Below, in pieces: positions 1 through 12,759 of a stretch of DNA of 64,000 nucleotides (positions are counted from its first letter, which is position 1; every line of letters starts with the position of its first letter). The DNA lies in NCBI GenBank assembly GCA_015680685.1, contig MNCI01030336.1, forward strand, positions 275,868 through 339,867, written 5' to 3'. The notes beneath the pieces are model-generated. The model ran no database searches and was not told the origin of the DNA. It saw only the letters and a list, made by a program, of their open reading frames with translations. Made by a program: the position numbers and the translations under genes. Source of the DNA: Gnetum montanum. Taxonomy: Eukaryota; Streptophyta; Gnetopsida; Gnetales; Gnetaceae.

Positions 1-2191
1 ATAAGTTTGTGTCAAATTTCACCTTCATCCTACATCAAGATGAACAGATGAGATGGCTTGATATGGAGGGCAACATCATCTTGCCCCTCGATCGATCTGT
101 GCCTGAGATGTTGTTTAAAACTCTTAAGAAGTTGGGCATCTCAAATATTCACAAATAATACTTTGTAAATGGATATGACACTCAAAACTACTATCCCACT
201 AAAACACAACACAAGTGAGACCAACATTAGGAGAAACTCCATGAAGCTACAAAGGGGAAACATTACACCAATCCCTTGTTCCTACTAAATTAAGATGACA
301 TTGAGGATCTTCCTACTAAAGGTTCTCAACATGAAGATTCTCCACCCCTTGCTACTAATTGTGAGGGTGTGAACCTAAACCTATGATCTACTATTCATAA
401 ATTTGGTTCAGGAAAAAGTGATAGCCAAGGTAGGGACTCAGGTAAACATCACAACAACAAGAGATCTATGGATGGTGATCATAACAAATGTAAGAGTGGT
501 GGCAAACACCACAGTGATAATGGTAGTCCACCTACCTTTTCATCCAATTTTGAACATTCCTCTTCATCTAACAATTTTCATGAAAGCTACCATTGAAACA
601 ACCGTGATGAAGGTGATCACCAAGATAACAATGATCATGAAGGCCAACAAAATCGAAGGGGTGGCCAAAACTAGCATTGGCATCATCGACGCAGTGATGA
701 TGATGAACCATTATTGGCAACTCGAAGTATGCTCAACATTGCAGAGGTAGTGAAAATCCTAACCAAGCATATGAAGGATAGTTGGATTAAGTGCCTAGAC
801 ATGAACAATATCCCAAGACTTGAAGGGGGATCTAATTTTGATCCACAGACACATCTACAAGCTTTTCAAGATGCCTACGCCTTACAAAACATAGAGAATG
901 AATGGCAAAAACTAAAGAGTTTTCCAAGGACACTTATCAAAGAAGCTAAAAATTGGTATCAATCCTTAGAGCTAGAATCTATCTGTAGATAGAGTACCAT
1001 GCTAGAACTATTCAATGATAAATATCAGACATACTCCACAATGTCTTATCTAAGAAGGCAAATCCAAGGCTGAAAATAAGGAGTACATAAACCCTTGGAT
1101 GCCACCATGGACCAATATTATTCACTCTTACACCGATTCCCTAGCCATGGTTATTCTCAGAGGGAACAACTTTGCCACATCATAGAAGGGCTTAAAGTAG
1201 AAACTAGAAAAACCATTGGGGTGTATGCCCAAGGAAGATTGTCTGAACTAAGGCCCATTAGATCCAAAGGCTAATTGAGAAAGTAGCCAATGAAGAAGGT
1301 GAGCTACAAAAGAGGGAAAGTGCTAAAGAGTATAATAGAGACTCATCCATCAAAAAACAAGAGGTTTGATTTTATGATGAGGAGGAGTCACCACTCGATG
1401 AAGTGGTGAACAAAAAGACCTTGCCCATCCAAAAATCTATTTTTAACATGTTGGCCAAGGTTGACAAGTTATAGGACTCTTTGGATGAAAATTTTCAAAC
1501 CGCTTTGAAGATTGTTAAAGAATCCATAGAGCAAAATAGTGATCATAATCGTAGAAGGCAAAAAGAAGCTAAACATGCCTACTAAAGAGGTAAGGGCAAA
1601 GCTGTTGCAATAGAGGAAGTTATGGAGTCTAACTCTAATGATGAAATTGAATGTGACATCTGTCAATATGAACATCCAAAGGGATGTTGCCTTGTGGTGT
1701 CACACTTATAAGAGTCTAGAGTGTACACATTGAAACCTTGCCTAGCACGTAGGCAAGCTCTTAGATGATTTCCTTATCATCAAGGTAGCCCAAGGCAATT
1801 CCACCAATAACAACAAGCTTACCACCTAAGTGGAACTCCTCCACAACCTTATGAAAAATACCAATAGTGGTACCAACCATAATCATGGGGAATGCCATTT
1901 CCAAGGCTGCAATACCCTGATAGGCAACCAGATCCATACAGGTACTATGTTCAATAGCTTGTCTCCCCTAGAAGTTTAGTCATGCATCATTCTAGCATCA
2001 CTATTATCCTCCAAAGTACCACTGAACACATTCACCATCTACTTAAGGGAAAAACCCATATTCATATCCTTATCATCCTCCACATTCCTCTACACCTACA
2101 CCTCCACCTTTAAACCAATTACCTCTTGCTTAATCTATGTAAGGTGAGATTCCTCCACAACTGCAACAAAAAAATGCTACAAGAGCTATAC
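1..2191 (+). pseudogene. Gag of element C, 5'-truncated and decayed
   Basis: This is the structural Gag polyprotein region, which would form the cytoplasmic particle that packages the element RNA. It aligns with Gag of elements A (from 7862) and D (from about 44440). Recognisable parts are a His/Asp/Asn-rich then Ser-rich low-complexity stretch around 430-700, the conserved Gag core at about 714-1060 (NIPRLEGG, then KNWYQSLE), and a knuckle-like motif starting at 1652 with residues CDIC, then H, then C (Cx2Cx3Hx3C). Stops and frameshifts break it throughout. The window opens roughly 115 bases inside the gene by comparison with A. Element B interrupts it at 2196, and the downstream part resumes after 29839. 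Confidence 0.8.
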
Positions 2192-2196
2192 ACTCA
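2192..2196. other. Target-site duplication of element B
   Basis: ACTCA lies immediately before the left LTR of B and again at 29835-29839, right after its right LTR. An exact 5-bp duplication is the normal signature of Ty3/gypsy integration and fixes both ends of B. Confidence 0.9.
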
Positions 2197-4036
2197 TGAA
2201 ACACCACCAATTCTGAGCTCCTACAGTTCAATGGTAGATTTTTCTAAGTGTCAAAACTTGGGCAAAATTTTTCTAATTCTAGTGTCTACATTGTGCAACA
2301 TAGATAGTATAGCACACTATAAGTCCTGTTTTTTGGAAAAATTTTCTAAATTTGCTTGCTACACTCCCACAGCATAGCTAATGTGATACAATTCCATAGC
2401 TCATCTGCACAAATGTCAAGCTAGAAGTAGTCAAGGTCACTCAAGATGGACCAAGCAGTTTGGTAAATTTTCTATCTCCTAGACTATCAAGCTTGCTAAA
2501 CTCTCCAGCTTTCCTAGCATGACACATGTCCCAATTTCTAGTTCACCTAAGTACCAAGCTAGAGGTGCTCAACATGGAAAAAATAATTTGAAAAATTTTC
2601 TATCTTTTGGACCTATTACACTCTACTACATTGCACAGCGTAGCCAGTGTGACACAAGTTTTAGGGCTAAATTTTTCTAAGTTTTGAACAAGAATCCGTT
2701 AAGCTATCTAGACATGGGAGATGCATTTGGCAATTTTCTGACCTCCATGGTTGCCTATACCGCTACACCCCAGAGTCTAGTTAGCATGCCATAAAGAAAC
2801 AATGCAAATTTTGGTAAAATTCACCAAAGTATTGGACCTACACTCTGCTACGCTACATAGCGTATACAGCATGACAAGTTAAAATCTACGAAAATTTTCA
2901 AAGTATTCATGCTACGCTCTGCTACGCTATGTAGTGTAGATAGCGTGACACTTGGGAAATGCCTCTGAATGGCTCCAAAAGCTCCTAGAACTCAGCATCG
3001 ATCTTCCTTTCAACTCCAATGGCCAAGATCAATAGTTTTCTTTGCTTTTGCACCCCCCTCATTGATTCCCAAAATTGTCCCTACGCTTGACCCTACTCGG
3101 AAGAGGGGGAAGACATAGTCCCAAAGCATAGACTCCAAGTTGAATTATTTTCACACTATTTGTAGGTACATGATAGTCCTTCATACTCTAGCACATTCAG
3201 TTGGGGTGATGTGATCACAATTTGGTAGTTTTTGAGTTCCCCACTCCTATCCTGTGGAGCGTAACACTTAGAGCTTAACACTTAGAGCTTGACATTTTGA
3301 GCATAACATGTCAGCATGACTTGTCCACACCCATGCTACATGGGACCCAGGCCACATGGTGTGTAGTCCATATTTCACATCAACCCTAGTCCTATAAATA
3401 TCCTAGTAATCAATATTTTAAGGTATGGTTGACAAAAAAGTTGATCAGCAAAATCATTCTAAGCATCAAGCAGCAGAGCACTCTTAGCATCTGCATCACT
3501 CCCACACTTGAGCACTCAAGCTTGACACCTAGCTAAGTACTATGACAGTCTTCCTAGCACCCACATAGTGTGACAACTACCAACCCAGCAAGTTCAATCT
3601 CTTTTGCAGTTGCCAGCACTGCGTCTGTGATGTCCCAGAGACTATGACCATGCTATCACGCTACCCCGCTATGCCTGTCTAACACCGCATACCAATTTTA
3701 CACACTGTTTAATCAAAAGTCACATTCCCCAATCTTGGGATGGTGCATTTCTTCACCTAAACACTCGTTCTATTTTCCTTCAGCATTTGTTTTAAATTTT
3801 ATCATAATTTCATGTATTTCCTATTGCTAGCACATATTTTTGCTTATTCATGATACTATTTCCAGGCTTTTGCAAATGGTTATCGTTACACCATGTAAGT
3901 CCCTATTTGATCGACCAGACCATTTAGGGAACCCTATTTCCATTTTCTCCAACATGGCTCTCACACAGATTCAAGGTTAGGATGTATGCCCATAGACCTC
4001 TCGATGTTCTAGCCACCGACGTTTTCGGATGTCATA
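2197..4036 (+). repeat. 5' LTR of element B
   Basis: It aligns end to end with 28061-29834. It begins TGAAACACCACC. It ends ...GTCATA where the other copy ends ...GTCACA, so the terminal CA has mutated to TA here. A TATA box, CTATAAATA, lies at about 3392-3400 and marks the U3/R region. The U3 part is filled with imperfect palindromes. Just downstream, 4037-4060 (TTTTTGCCACTAGAAGG and following) may be a degenerate primer binding site of the GCGACTC type used by Tat elements, but the match is poor and I do not annotate it separately. Confidence 0.85.
2219..2960 (+). repeat. U3 array of imperfect palindromes
   Basis: Repeated blocks consist of a palindrome built from GCTACGCT and AGCGTAGC-like arms, usually ending GCGTGACA, followed within 20-60 bases by AATTTTTCTAAGT. 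Several versions occur, for example around 2860 and 2920, and the matching copies lie in the right LTR at 28083-28830. Copies differ mainly by C/T and G/A changes. Similar motifs continue in a regular array at 21187-21600 inside the same element. Role unknown; enhancer, termination or replication-related structures are possible. Confidence 0.7.
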
Positions 4037-6116
4037 GGTTTTTGCCACTAGAAGGAGGGCCTCCTATTCCTTCTATGTGCCACAAGTAGTCCCACATGCT
4101 TTTTGTACCCCCATCACTAACAGCAAGCTAACATAGATGTAACACCCCTATGGACCTACCACGGCAGTAGCTAAATCATAGGCCAACACAAGAGTTGTCT
4201 ACATTCTAGTTGGTGTAGATTGGTCCCAATTGATGGTTCCCCTACAACCTCATAGGATGGAAAGCCCAAATAGTTTACTACATCAAGCAGTGTTATGTAG
4301 AGCGTGACACCCTGTGAGCATAACAATCCCTTTGGGCATGACAAGCGTAATAGCAGAGAACCATTTTTTCAGTATTTCTAGACTTAGCTATTTTTGGCCT
4401 GTTTTCTTTACAATTCTCACACTTAGCCATTTTATCTTAAATTTTCTATACTTTAAAATTCTACAAGTATTTCTTTTTCTCACATATTTTCTTACAATGC
4501 CCATATCGTAGCCACAAACAAGTCACATTTCTGTCATTCTAGCTGTATTAGTCCCACCACCAACAACAACTCCAACCTCAACTGCATGGTGGGCAGTAAC
4601 ATCTTTACCTACTGTTCAATTTCCCTAGATGTCATAGTACATGCAACAACAAATGTACCAAGTCTCACATATGGCATAACCTACTATAAGGTTATGGGCC
4701 ACTCCGATAGCCCCACCAATAGTATAGTTGATACAACCCTCTACAACATCCCTGAGTTTAGACCAAGCATTCTAGCTTATCCAAACCCTCAATGAGGAGC
4801 TCAAGCAACTTAAAGCAGCTAACTCAAAGATAGTCTATGTAATGGACTTTTATCAGGATGATCCTATTAGCCCCATCATTCCTTCGCTCACACTACCTCC
4901 TAGGGTCCAACTTCCCCAATTCACAAAATACAACAGTGAGGGGAAAGCCTACAAAGAGCATACAAGACACGACAAAGGCCAGCAAAGACCCAACTTACAT
5001 AGCCTACAAGAATGTGCATGCAAAGAGAGATAAAGAAAAGAGAAAAGCCATGAAAACTGCTATGGTAGTTATGGTTGATGAGCTAAGCCCAACAACAACA
5101 AGCAAGTGGCTAAGGCACCTAACTCCTTGGCCAATACCAACAAAACATCAAGTTTTAGCAATGAGATAACCAACCAACCCACACTGTCAACAGCCATAGG
5201 GTAAGCTCCCCCAATGCCAAACTTTGAGCACAAGGACCACTCAAAATATACCCCTTTGCCTATCAAGCCATCTGAGCTTTTCAATCAATAGCTTAGTGCT
5301 AGGTGCATTCAACACAAGCAAATGTCATAGGATGCTCACAAACACCACGAGAGGTACTACGAGATCCTCCACGACCCCTCTATAATTATGCCTAATGAGC
5401 CTCTAGTACCCAAAAATTTTAGACTAGACCGATTTTGCAACTACCATCAATTGCACAAATATGACATGGATTACTGCCTAGCACTTAAGGATGATATTCA
5501 ATACATGATTGATCAAGGAAAGTTAGTTCTCGATGAAACTAATAATGTCTAGCTAGAGAACCAGTTTATGAACATCTATAAGGACCCATTAAATGGGAGT
5601 GGTGCAAGATATACCATTAATGCTATCAGCGTTGATGATGATGTAGAGTCAACACATGAATCATTTATGGTGTATGTGCCCTTTGGTGACATTGAAGTCT
5701 CGACGTCAACTAGGCCATAGGCCCCTTTCATCATCAAGGCACCACCTCAGGCACCTGTGACACCTTTTGTGGTTAGGGCCATCCGACACATTACGGCAAC
5801 CACCCAGACACCTTTTGTCATAAGGGTGCTAAAGCGTGTGGACCCCCCATCTACCCAAGGTCTAGTGGTGGGGACTACATCACAACCTACCTGTCCAAAG
5901 AGATGTGATGAGCACCTAGGTGATAAGATGGCTAGGAAACACACTAAAATATGTCCCCTTAAGCCTATCCCCTTGTTAGCAGTTCCCATGGCCCCATCAT
6001 CTAAGGTCACCAACACAGACATGCACATTCAATAAGCAACTGCTAAAGCTCAAAGGTCCACTACCCAACTAAAACCCAAGTCTTCTCCTCCTTAGGAAAT
6101 TTGTCTTTTAGGGTGC
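4037..6116 (+). pseudogene. Leader and Gag of element B
   Basis: Up to about 4560 the sequence is non-coding leader with scattered GAGCGTGACA-like words. Gag-like coding fragments follow in shifting frames. The best landmark is at 5436-5477: FC, N, YH, then a Tyr where the second His is expected, then C, followed by LKDDIQYMIDQGKL. This matches the Cx2Hx4Hx4C knuckle plus LKxxIxxLIxxGxL tail typical of Gag in the Tat lineage, here with the second His changed to Tyr. The rest is too decayed to place start or end residues. Confidence 0.65.
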
Positions 6117-6778
6117 GTGGAGGAGACTAAGACCACCAAACAACTTGATGGTGAAAAATATTTTCTAGATGCACTCTCACAGGTGAAGCAGGCTCTAAAA
6201 CAAAAGAATACAACTTTGAGCCTATACAATATAATTATAACCTCCCCTACCCATCATGAAGCATTGGGTCACATGTTGGCATCCATTCCTATTAAGGAAG
6301 ACATGCCAGCAGAGGAAAAGGCTATCCATGTCATTATGCTTCCACCTGCAACTGAGGAACCAAGGTCAACACTTTTGAACTTTCGCAATGAAGCCATCAA
6401 AGTTGACCTTGAGAAAGATCAAGTAACTACTGCACCCATGTTCATAACATTCGCATAGGTTAGTACAAGATTCGCAGATTGCATGTTAATGATGGCGCAG
6501 CAACCAACGTTATCCCATTTCCTATTGTTGATAAGCTTGGCCTAGTGGATCAAATCAGGCCAACAACAACTGTCTATTTAAATTCTTTTAATGAAGCATG
6601 CATGGTTATCAAGGGAATAGTCACAATTGATTTTGTGGTAGGGGAGCAATTTCCCACTATCGTAGAGTTCATCGTGGTTGAAGAGATGCCTGGATTTAAC
6701 CTAATCTTAGGGAGATCTTGGTTAGCCTATTTAAGGGTTGTCTCTTCACCAATCCACTAAGAGATCCACTTACCTTAT
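6117..6778 (+). pseudogene. Gag-protease junction and 5' part of aspartic protease, element B
   Basis: An open frame at 6117-6458 gives a Gag-Pol linker, followed by a protease-like frame at 6479-6760. The catalytic aspartate appears at 6491-6493 in the context NDGAATNVI, equivalent to the DGGSS-type motif of Tat proteases. The flap and the C-terminal ILGRSWL motif (about 6703-6725) are also visible; ILGRxW is the standard end signature of plant gypsy proteases. The enzyme would cleave the Gag-Pol polyprotein. Element A is inserted at 6778 and the frame continues after 16762, so the interruption is secondary. Confidence 0.8.
6774..6778. other. Target-site duplication of element A
   Basis: CTTAT stands directly before A's left LTR and again at 16758-16762, directly after its right LTR. 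The duplication is exact. Confidence 0.95.
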
Positions 6779-7635
6779 TGATGAGTCACCAAATAAGTGA
6801 TCCGATATCATATCTATGATATTGGATACATGATATCTGCATTGGATTTTCCAATATTGGACATGTGATGTCGGAGCCTGTCTCTTTGGCTATACATAAG
6901 AGATAGAGGCACTTGGTCTTAAGTAGTAATTTTTCAATCCTTTAGCCAAACTCTTGCAATTTTTCCTTTCCAGAGTTAGAATTATTTCTGAGTGCCCACA
7001 GTAGGAGTCATAGAGTGAATAGATCTTTATTCAAGCATTATGTACCTAAGCATACTTTATGTCCAAAAATAATGATAAACTTTGTGATAAACCTTGCAAC
7101 ATTCAAAATAGCTTAATTATTACATTTAATGTTATTTACTATTATTTGATGCTTTTAGTAGTTAGTTAATGTTGTTTCCATAGAATTATTAATTATCAAT
7201 TATCAATGAATTAGCACACTCAGCACGACCACTTCAAGCACACATGGAACACTTGGTAACCCAGTAACGACTAGTGTTTGGTAATCCCAGCAGTGTTACA
7301 CTGGTTTAGGATGTGTCTGAAGAGTGGGAATGAATGTTGATGTTAGGAATTGATTCACATTATAGTTACAAAAACCAATTAGTTAATTAAATATTTTCAT
7401 TGCACACACTTAGGAGACTAAGATAGAAAATATAAAAAAAACATAAAAATCATATATCTCAAGTTTACTTAACCATACAATTTTCTCTTACAAGTAAGCT
7501 TGGAAAGATAATGACTACATAACTCATCCTTGTTCTACGTAGGTGCATAAGCACTTAATCCTCAAAGTTCGACCGAATCACGCATGAACGCATGTATTCA
7601 TATGGTTGAGCGTAGGGTTACCTTACCGCTCATCA
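6779..7635 (+). repeat. 5' LTR of element A
   Basis: It starts TGATGAGTCACC and ends CGCTCATCA, with the primer binding site two bases later. The first 120 bases hold repeated GATATC/GATATT half-palindromes. A mutated TATA region (CTATACATAAGAG) is near 6893; the partner LTR reads CTATAAACAAGAG. It shares blocks with the LTRs of C, D and F, such as ATCTTTATTC and ATAAACCTTGCA. Confidence 0.93.
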
Positions 7636-7636
7636 T

Positions 7637-7654
7637 TGGCACTGTTGTCAGGGA
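7637..7654 (+). other. Primer binding site of element A, tRNA-Asp type
   Basis: TGGCACTGTTGTCAGGGA follows the LTR by one base. It differs from the plant tRNA-Asp complement TGGCGCCGTTGCCGGGGA mainly by C-to-T or G-to-A changes. tRNA-Asp priming is usual for Athila-type elements. Confidence 0.8.
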
Positions 7655-7745
7655 TTCTGTTGTTTGTGCGCTGATTAGAACTTAGGAAATCCTTCCATCA
7701 TTGGAATGAACCCTTAAAATAGTACCACACACTGAGTAATGAATT

Positions 7746-10055
7746 ATGTCTTCTTCTTCTTATGAGAGTGCTTCACTGACTAGGTCTGATACCATGAACA
7801 ATCGGAGGTGGGATGCATAAGATGATCCACCATTGCCCTAACAATTTCGCATGGTATACGCTCATCCTGATGAGTATGTACCAGACTTTACCTTTATCCT
7901 CCACTAGGATAAACAATAGTGATGGCATGATTTAAAAGGTAACATAGTGCTACCTCCTAATCACTCAATACCAAGCATGCTTCTTCCTGCTCTCACATGA
8001 ATTGGTATGTAGAACTTATAGTCAAAGTACATTGTGCATGAACAAGATTCGAGAGAGTATCGATCCATGGAGGCTCAATGCTAGAGGGATCTATAACAAG
8101 AGAGACATTATGAATCCATGAAGGGGAAGTGGTCTTAGGATGTCCTGTATGTCCTAAGTAAAAATGACGATGGTGAACTTCTCTCGAGAGGTTTTCCACA
8201 AAACGATGTTCCTCTCATTGACTTCAGTCAAGGAGCTAAGTATCAGAATCTTCACTCAACTATTCATAACCTAGGTTCTAGTACCAACAAACACAAAGGA
8301 TCCAAAAAAGGAACATGAATGCATGACAAGGATGAACATCATGATCATAACCATGATCGAGGCCACGACCATCAAAGAGAAGGTGATAAGCATCATCATG
8401 GTGCCAGTCATCCTTCCTCTTCACCCTCATCATCTTCTTCTCCCTCTCCTTCAGGATCTGAATGTAGTCGCAAAGGACAAGACCATGAGGACAAGGGTAG
8501 GAAAAATAGAAATCATAGACAAAATAGTGGAGAAAGGGGATGAGGGCATTCCAGAGAGACACATTGTGAAAAAAGAGAGATTAGGGAACATTATAGGCAT
8601 CATAGACATTATAGGTAGCATGATCATGATGAACCCCTACTCGCCACCTGAAGTATGTTAAATATGGTAGAGGTTGTTAGGATTCCAACAAGGCACCAGA
8701 AAGATAGTAAGATCAAAAGATTACATATGAATAACATCCCACGATTTGAAGGGGGATACAATGTTGATCCTCAAAACTATTTACAAGCATTCCATCATGC
8801 ATTTTCCTTGCAAAATATAGAAAATGAGTAGCAAAAACTAAAGTTATTTCCATGGACATTGATCAAGGAAGTAGAAAGCTGGTACCAATCCTTAGAATCA
8901 GAATCCATTTGTCGATGGAGTACCATGTTGGAGTTATTCAACGATAAGTATTAAACATATTCCCGAGTGTCCAACCTACTTAAGCAAATCTAAGGATGGA
9001 AATAAGTAGGACACAAACCCTTGGATACTACCATTGGCCAATATTATTCATTATTACATCGTTTCCCTAGCCATGGTTACTCGCAAAAGGAACAACTACA
9101 CCATCTCGTTGATGGCCTTAGGTACGAAACATGATGAACCCTTGGGACTTATGCCCAAGGAAAGCTATCCAAGCTCATGGCCCATCAAATATAAAGATTG
9201 TTGGAGCAAGTTTCCAAAGAGGAAAATGGGTTGAGGAAAATAGAAATTATATAAGAGTACAACAAAGACCCTTCTCTCCAAAAGAAGGAAGTTATATTTT
9301 GTGAAGATGAAGAAGAGTCACCACTCGAAGAGATGGTGAATAGAAAGACTTTACCCATTCAAAAATTTCCATCAGAAATATCAACAAAAGTGGATTGAAT
9401 GTGGAACTCTCTAGATGACAAAATTCAAACTATCCTACAAATAGCAAAGGAGTCTAGAGAATAGAGTAGTAACCAAGAGAGAAGAAAAAAGACAGAAGCT
9501 AAGTATGCACCTAACAAGGGTAAGGGCAAGGTTGCCACCATTGAAGAGGTTGTGGATTTAGACTTAGATGATGATGGTGGATGTGAGATTTGCCAATATG
9601 ACCATCCTAAGAGATGTTTCCAAGTAGTGTCACATATGCAAGAGTCTAGGGTGTATGCACTAAGCCCACAATTAAACATACGACAAACACCTATAAGGTT
9701 ATCTTATCCTCAAGATAACCCAAGGCAGTTCCACTAACCCTTGACATATTATCTGAGTGGAGCTCCACAACAACCAAATGAACAGTATCAATAGTGGCAA
9801 CACCCTCAATCATGGGAAATGCCACTACCACGTCAACAATACCCTTACTATCAACCTGACCCATACGGGTATTATGTTCAGTAGCTGATCTCTCCACATG
9901 ACTCTACTAGTCAAGTCACTCTTCAACCTCACTACCAGAACCCAAAGTACTATAGAAATTCTCCTTCTCTTAGGGGTGATTCTCCACATAAATACTATCC
10001 TTCTCATCTATCTACACCTCTTCCACCCTTAGCTTCATTATGACCTGCTCCAACT
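7746..10055 (+). pseudogene. Gag of element A
   Basis: The start is placed at ATG 7746 (MSSSSYESAS), which matches the first codons in element D at 44323 and follows the primer site by about 90 bases. Order of parts: an N-terminal segment with VPDFTFILH-like sequence, a strongly His/Asp-rich tract followed by a Ser/Pro run (8319-8545), the conserved Gag core (about 8727-8995: NIPRFEGGYN and SWYQSLES), a Lys/Glu-rich coiled region, and a Cx2Cx3Hx3C knuckle at 9582-9617 (CEIC, H, C). A Gln/Pro/Tyr-rich tail leads into protease. Several in-frame TAG/TGA codons make it a pseudogene. Gag would assemble the particle and bind RNA. Confidence 0.85.
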
Positions 10056-10690
10056 ATGCAAGGCAAGCTTCCTGCCCAACCGCAAAAATGTAACACTACA
10101 AGGGTTATCAATCTTCAACCTACTATTGGTTCAGAAAAACACACAAAGAAGAGACATTTCTTTAGAACCAATAGCCCAACCAAGTCCTTACAACCACAAG
10201 CAGCTAATTACCCAAACACCTCATCATCATTTAGATCTTTGAAGCTTCCTTTAAACCAAAAACCAAACCCAACACATACTATAATGTTAACCCATGTCAT
10301 TAGTAATTGGATTAAAGCCGATCATTTTCCTAAGAAATTTTCTAATCCTAGAAGTCCTATTATTTATTTGCAAATTACTGGAAATGAGCCTTGTAAAGCT
10401 CTTTTGGATTCAGGTTCTAATGTTAATTTGATCTCCCAGGAAATGTATAAAGCCTGGAACCTACCTCCACTAAAGAAGAGTAACATTCATTTAGAGTTGG
10501 CCAACCAATCCATCACTATTCCATTGGGACTAGTGGAGGACATTGTCACCACTGTTTATGGGTGGTCATATCCGACTAATTTCCTAGTGATCTAAGTTAA
10601 CAACTGTAAGGGAGACTTCCCAATCATAATGGGAAGAGCATGGCTAAGTATGATTTATGTGTGCCTAAGAATACATGATCTTTCACTAGA
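10056..10690 (+). pseudogene. Aspartic protease of element A
   Basis: The frame is open from 10056 to a TAA at 10593-10595. The catalytic motif LLDSGSNVNLIS is intact (Asp codon 10407-10409), and the downstream hydrophobic SITIPLGLVEDI block matches the second half of retropepsins. The family end motif IIMGRAWLS lies at 10626-10652, after the stop. The active site is therefore preserved while the reading frame is not. Its role is processing of the Gag-Pol precursor. Between 10690 and 10925 only decayed linker sequence is seen. Confidence 0.85.
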
Positions 10691-10924
10691 GATATAAAAA
10701 ATGTGTTTGGGAAGATTAAGAAGAAGAAAGTTCCATGCATCACATACAATGACACGAGGTGCAACTGCGTGTAGAAGTCCTGGTTTGTACAATGCTTAAC
10801 ATTGCTTGCATGCAACCAGTGTACATAAGTATCTAACATACAAAGATGCCTATATGCAGTAGCCACAAGATAGGAAGGCACCTAGTGGCTGATAGCTGAC
10901 CAAGAGAGCAATTCAACTTTATGC

Positions 10925-12540
10925 ATGGAACCCACTGAGAGCTCGACTTATGCCTATATCGATATCATAGATGCATTAGAGCAAGTCCATCACCAACTTC
11001 CAAGTACTGATACTAAAAATATCAACTGGGGGAAGATGGAAATCCTTGAAAAGTTTAAGCAAGAGCCCCTTGAATTAAAATTGTTTCCCACTGGTATGGA
11101 GTATGCATTTCTTAAAATTAAAAATTTGATAATCATTAATGCTAAGCTCACTCCTCAAAAAAATGACTACTAAAGATGGTGAAAAAATGGTCAAAAGACT
11201 TTTCTTGGTCATATTCCAAATTAATTGGAATAGATCCTAGGATATGCCAACATAGAATTTACACTGACCCCTCTATGAAGCTTTGACAACAACCAAAAGA
11301 TGACTGAACCCAAAACTTAAGCAAGTAGTTCAGGAAGAAATTGAACAACTTCTGAAGGCCAAGTTCATCTACCCCATTGCTGATAATGAATGGGTTAGTC
11401 CATTAGTCATTGTGCTTAAAAAAGGTAGTGAATGAAGGGTGTGTATAGACTTTAGGCTATTAAACATGGCAACGTTTAAAGATCATTTCCCATTGTCATT
11501 CATTGACCAAGTCTTAGATACCATTGTAGGGCATTGTTACTATATTTTTCTAAATGATTACAATGGGTATAATCAAATCCAAATACCACTAGAAGACCAA
11601 GCCAAAACTACATTCACAAGTCCTTTAGGGACATTTTCATATAGGCAGATACCGTTTGGCTTGTGCAATGCTCTCGCAACATTTCAACGTTTGGTTCTTA
11701 GTATATTTCAACAACAAATAGGGAATGGTGTGGAGGTTTTTATGGATAATTTTTCTACCTGCAAAGTGAAATTTGACTAAGCATTGGACCAATTAGAGAA
11801 AGTACTGAAATGATGTGTTGAAACCAACCTAAGGCTCAATTGGCAGAAAAGCCACTTAATGGTCCAAGAGGGCATTGTATTAGGGCATAAAATTTCACAA
11901 ATAGGGATGGAGGTAGATCTTGAAAAAATTAAAGTCATCCAAAGAATCACTCGTCAACCTAAAACTATAAAAGATGTTTGATCATTCCTTGGACATACTG
12001 GCTATTATAGACATTTCATCAAGAAGTTTTCAAAGATTGCAAAACCATTGGTAGAATTAACGAAGAAGGACATACCCTTTGAATGGGCTAAGGAATGTGA
12101 GCTAGCTTTCCAAACATTGAAGTAGAAGCTCATACAAACACCCATTCTATAAGCTCCTGATTAGTCCAAACCATTCCATATAATGACTAATACGTTCAAT
12201 TTTACTTTAGGAGTCGTACTTACATAGTTAGATGACCAAAAATGTCTCTATTACATTCACTGTGCAAGTTGAAGTATTGCTGGTGCATAACTCAACTATA
12301 TCATAACAAAAAAAGAGTTAATGGTTGTGGTATTTGCACTAGAGAAATTTAGGCACTATGTATTAGACTATAAGGTATTTTTACACATGGATCATAGTGT
12401 GATTTGATTCCTTACAAATAAACCAACGGTGAGCCCTTGCATCATATGATGGTTCATGATCTTGCAAGAATTCGATCTCACGATGATCAATCGTAAAGGC
12501 ACTGAGAATGTTGTTGCCAATAATTTATCTTAGTTGCGAT
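10925..12540 (+). pseudogene. Reverse transcriptase and RNase H of element A
   Basis: RT landmarks in order: EKFKQEPLELK linker (about 11043), IYPIADNEWVSPLV (about 11370), CIDFRLLNMATFKDHFPL (11440-11494), FLNDYNGYNQIQIP (about 11550), GTFSYRQIPFGLCNALATF (about 11630) and the polymerase site VFMDNFST at 11735-11758, where the usual FMDD has become FMDN. Thumb and connection sequences follow (GHTGYYRHFIKKFSKIAKPL near 11990). The RNase H part includes KKELMVVVFALEKFRHY (about 12310) and VAVLDHTAL-like remnants. Stop codons at about 11434, 11777 and 11811 break it. It would copy element RNA into DNA. Confidence 0.88.
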
Positions 12541-12759
12541 GGGACAACAAAGAGGATGAATACCCAATTTCTAATTGCTTCCCTAATGAACTCCCCTTTG
12601 CAAGTGTAATAAACAATCAATCACCCATATATACAAATTGGTATAGTAGCATTCTTACTTATTTTTTCACACAAGAAACACCACAAGGGCTAGACTTTAG
12701 AAAGAAACAACAATTTCTCCACCAAGTCAAACATTTCATGGAAATCAATGGATACCTTT

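Noticed and set aside
8278-8562. Minus-strand open frame
   Set aside because: Complement of the His/Asp-rich Gag tract.
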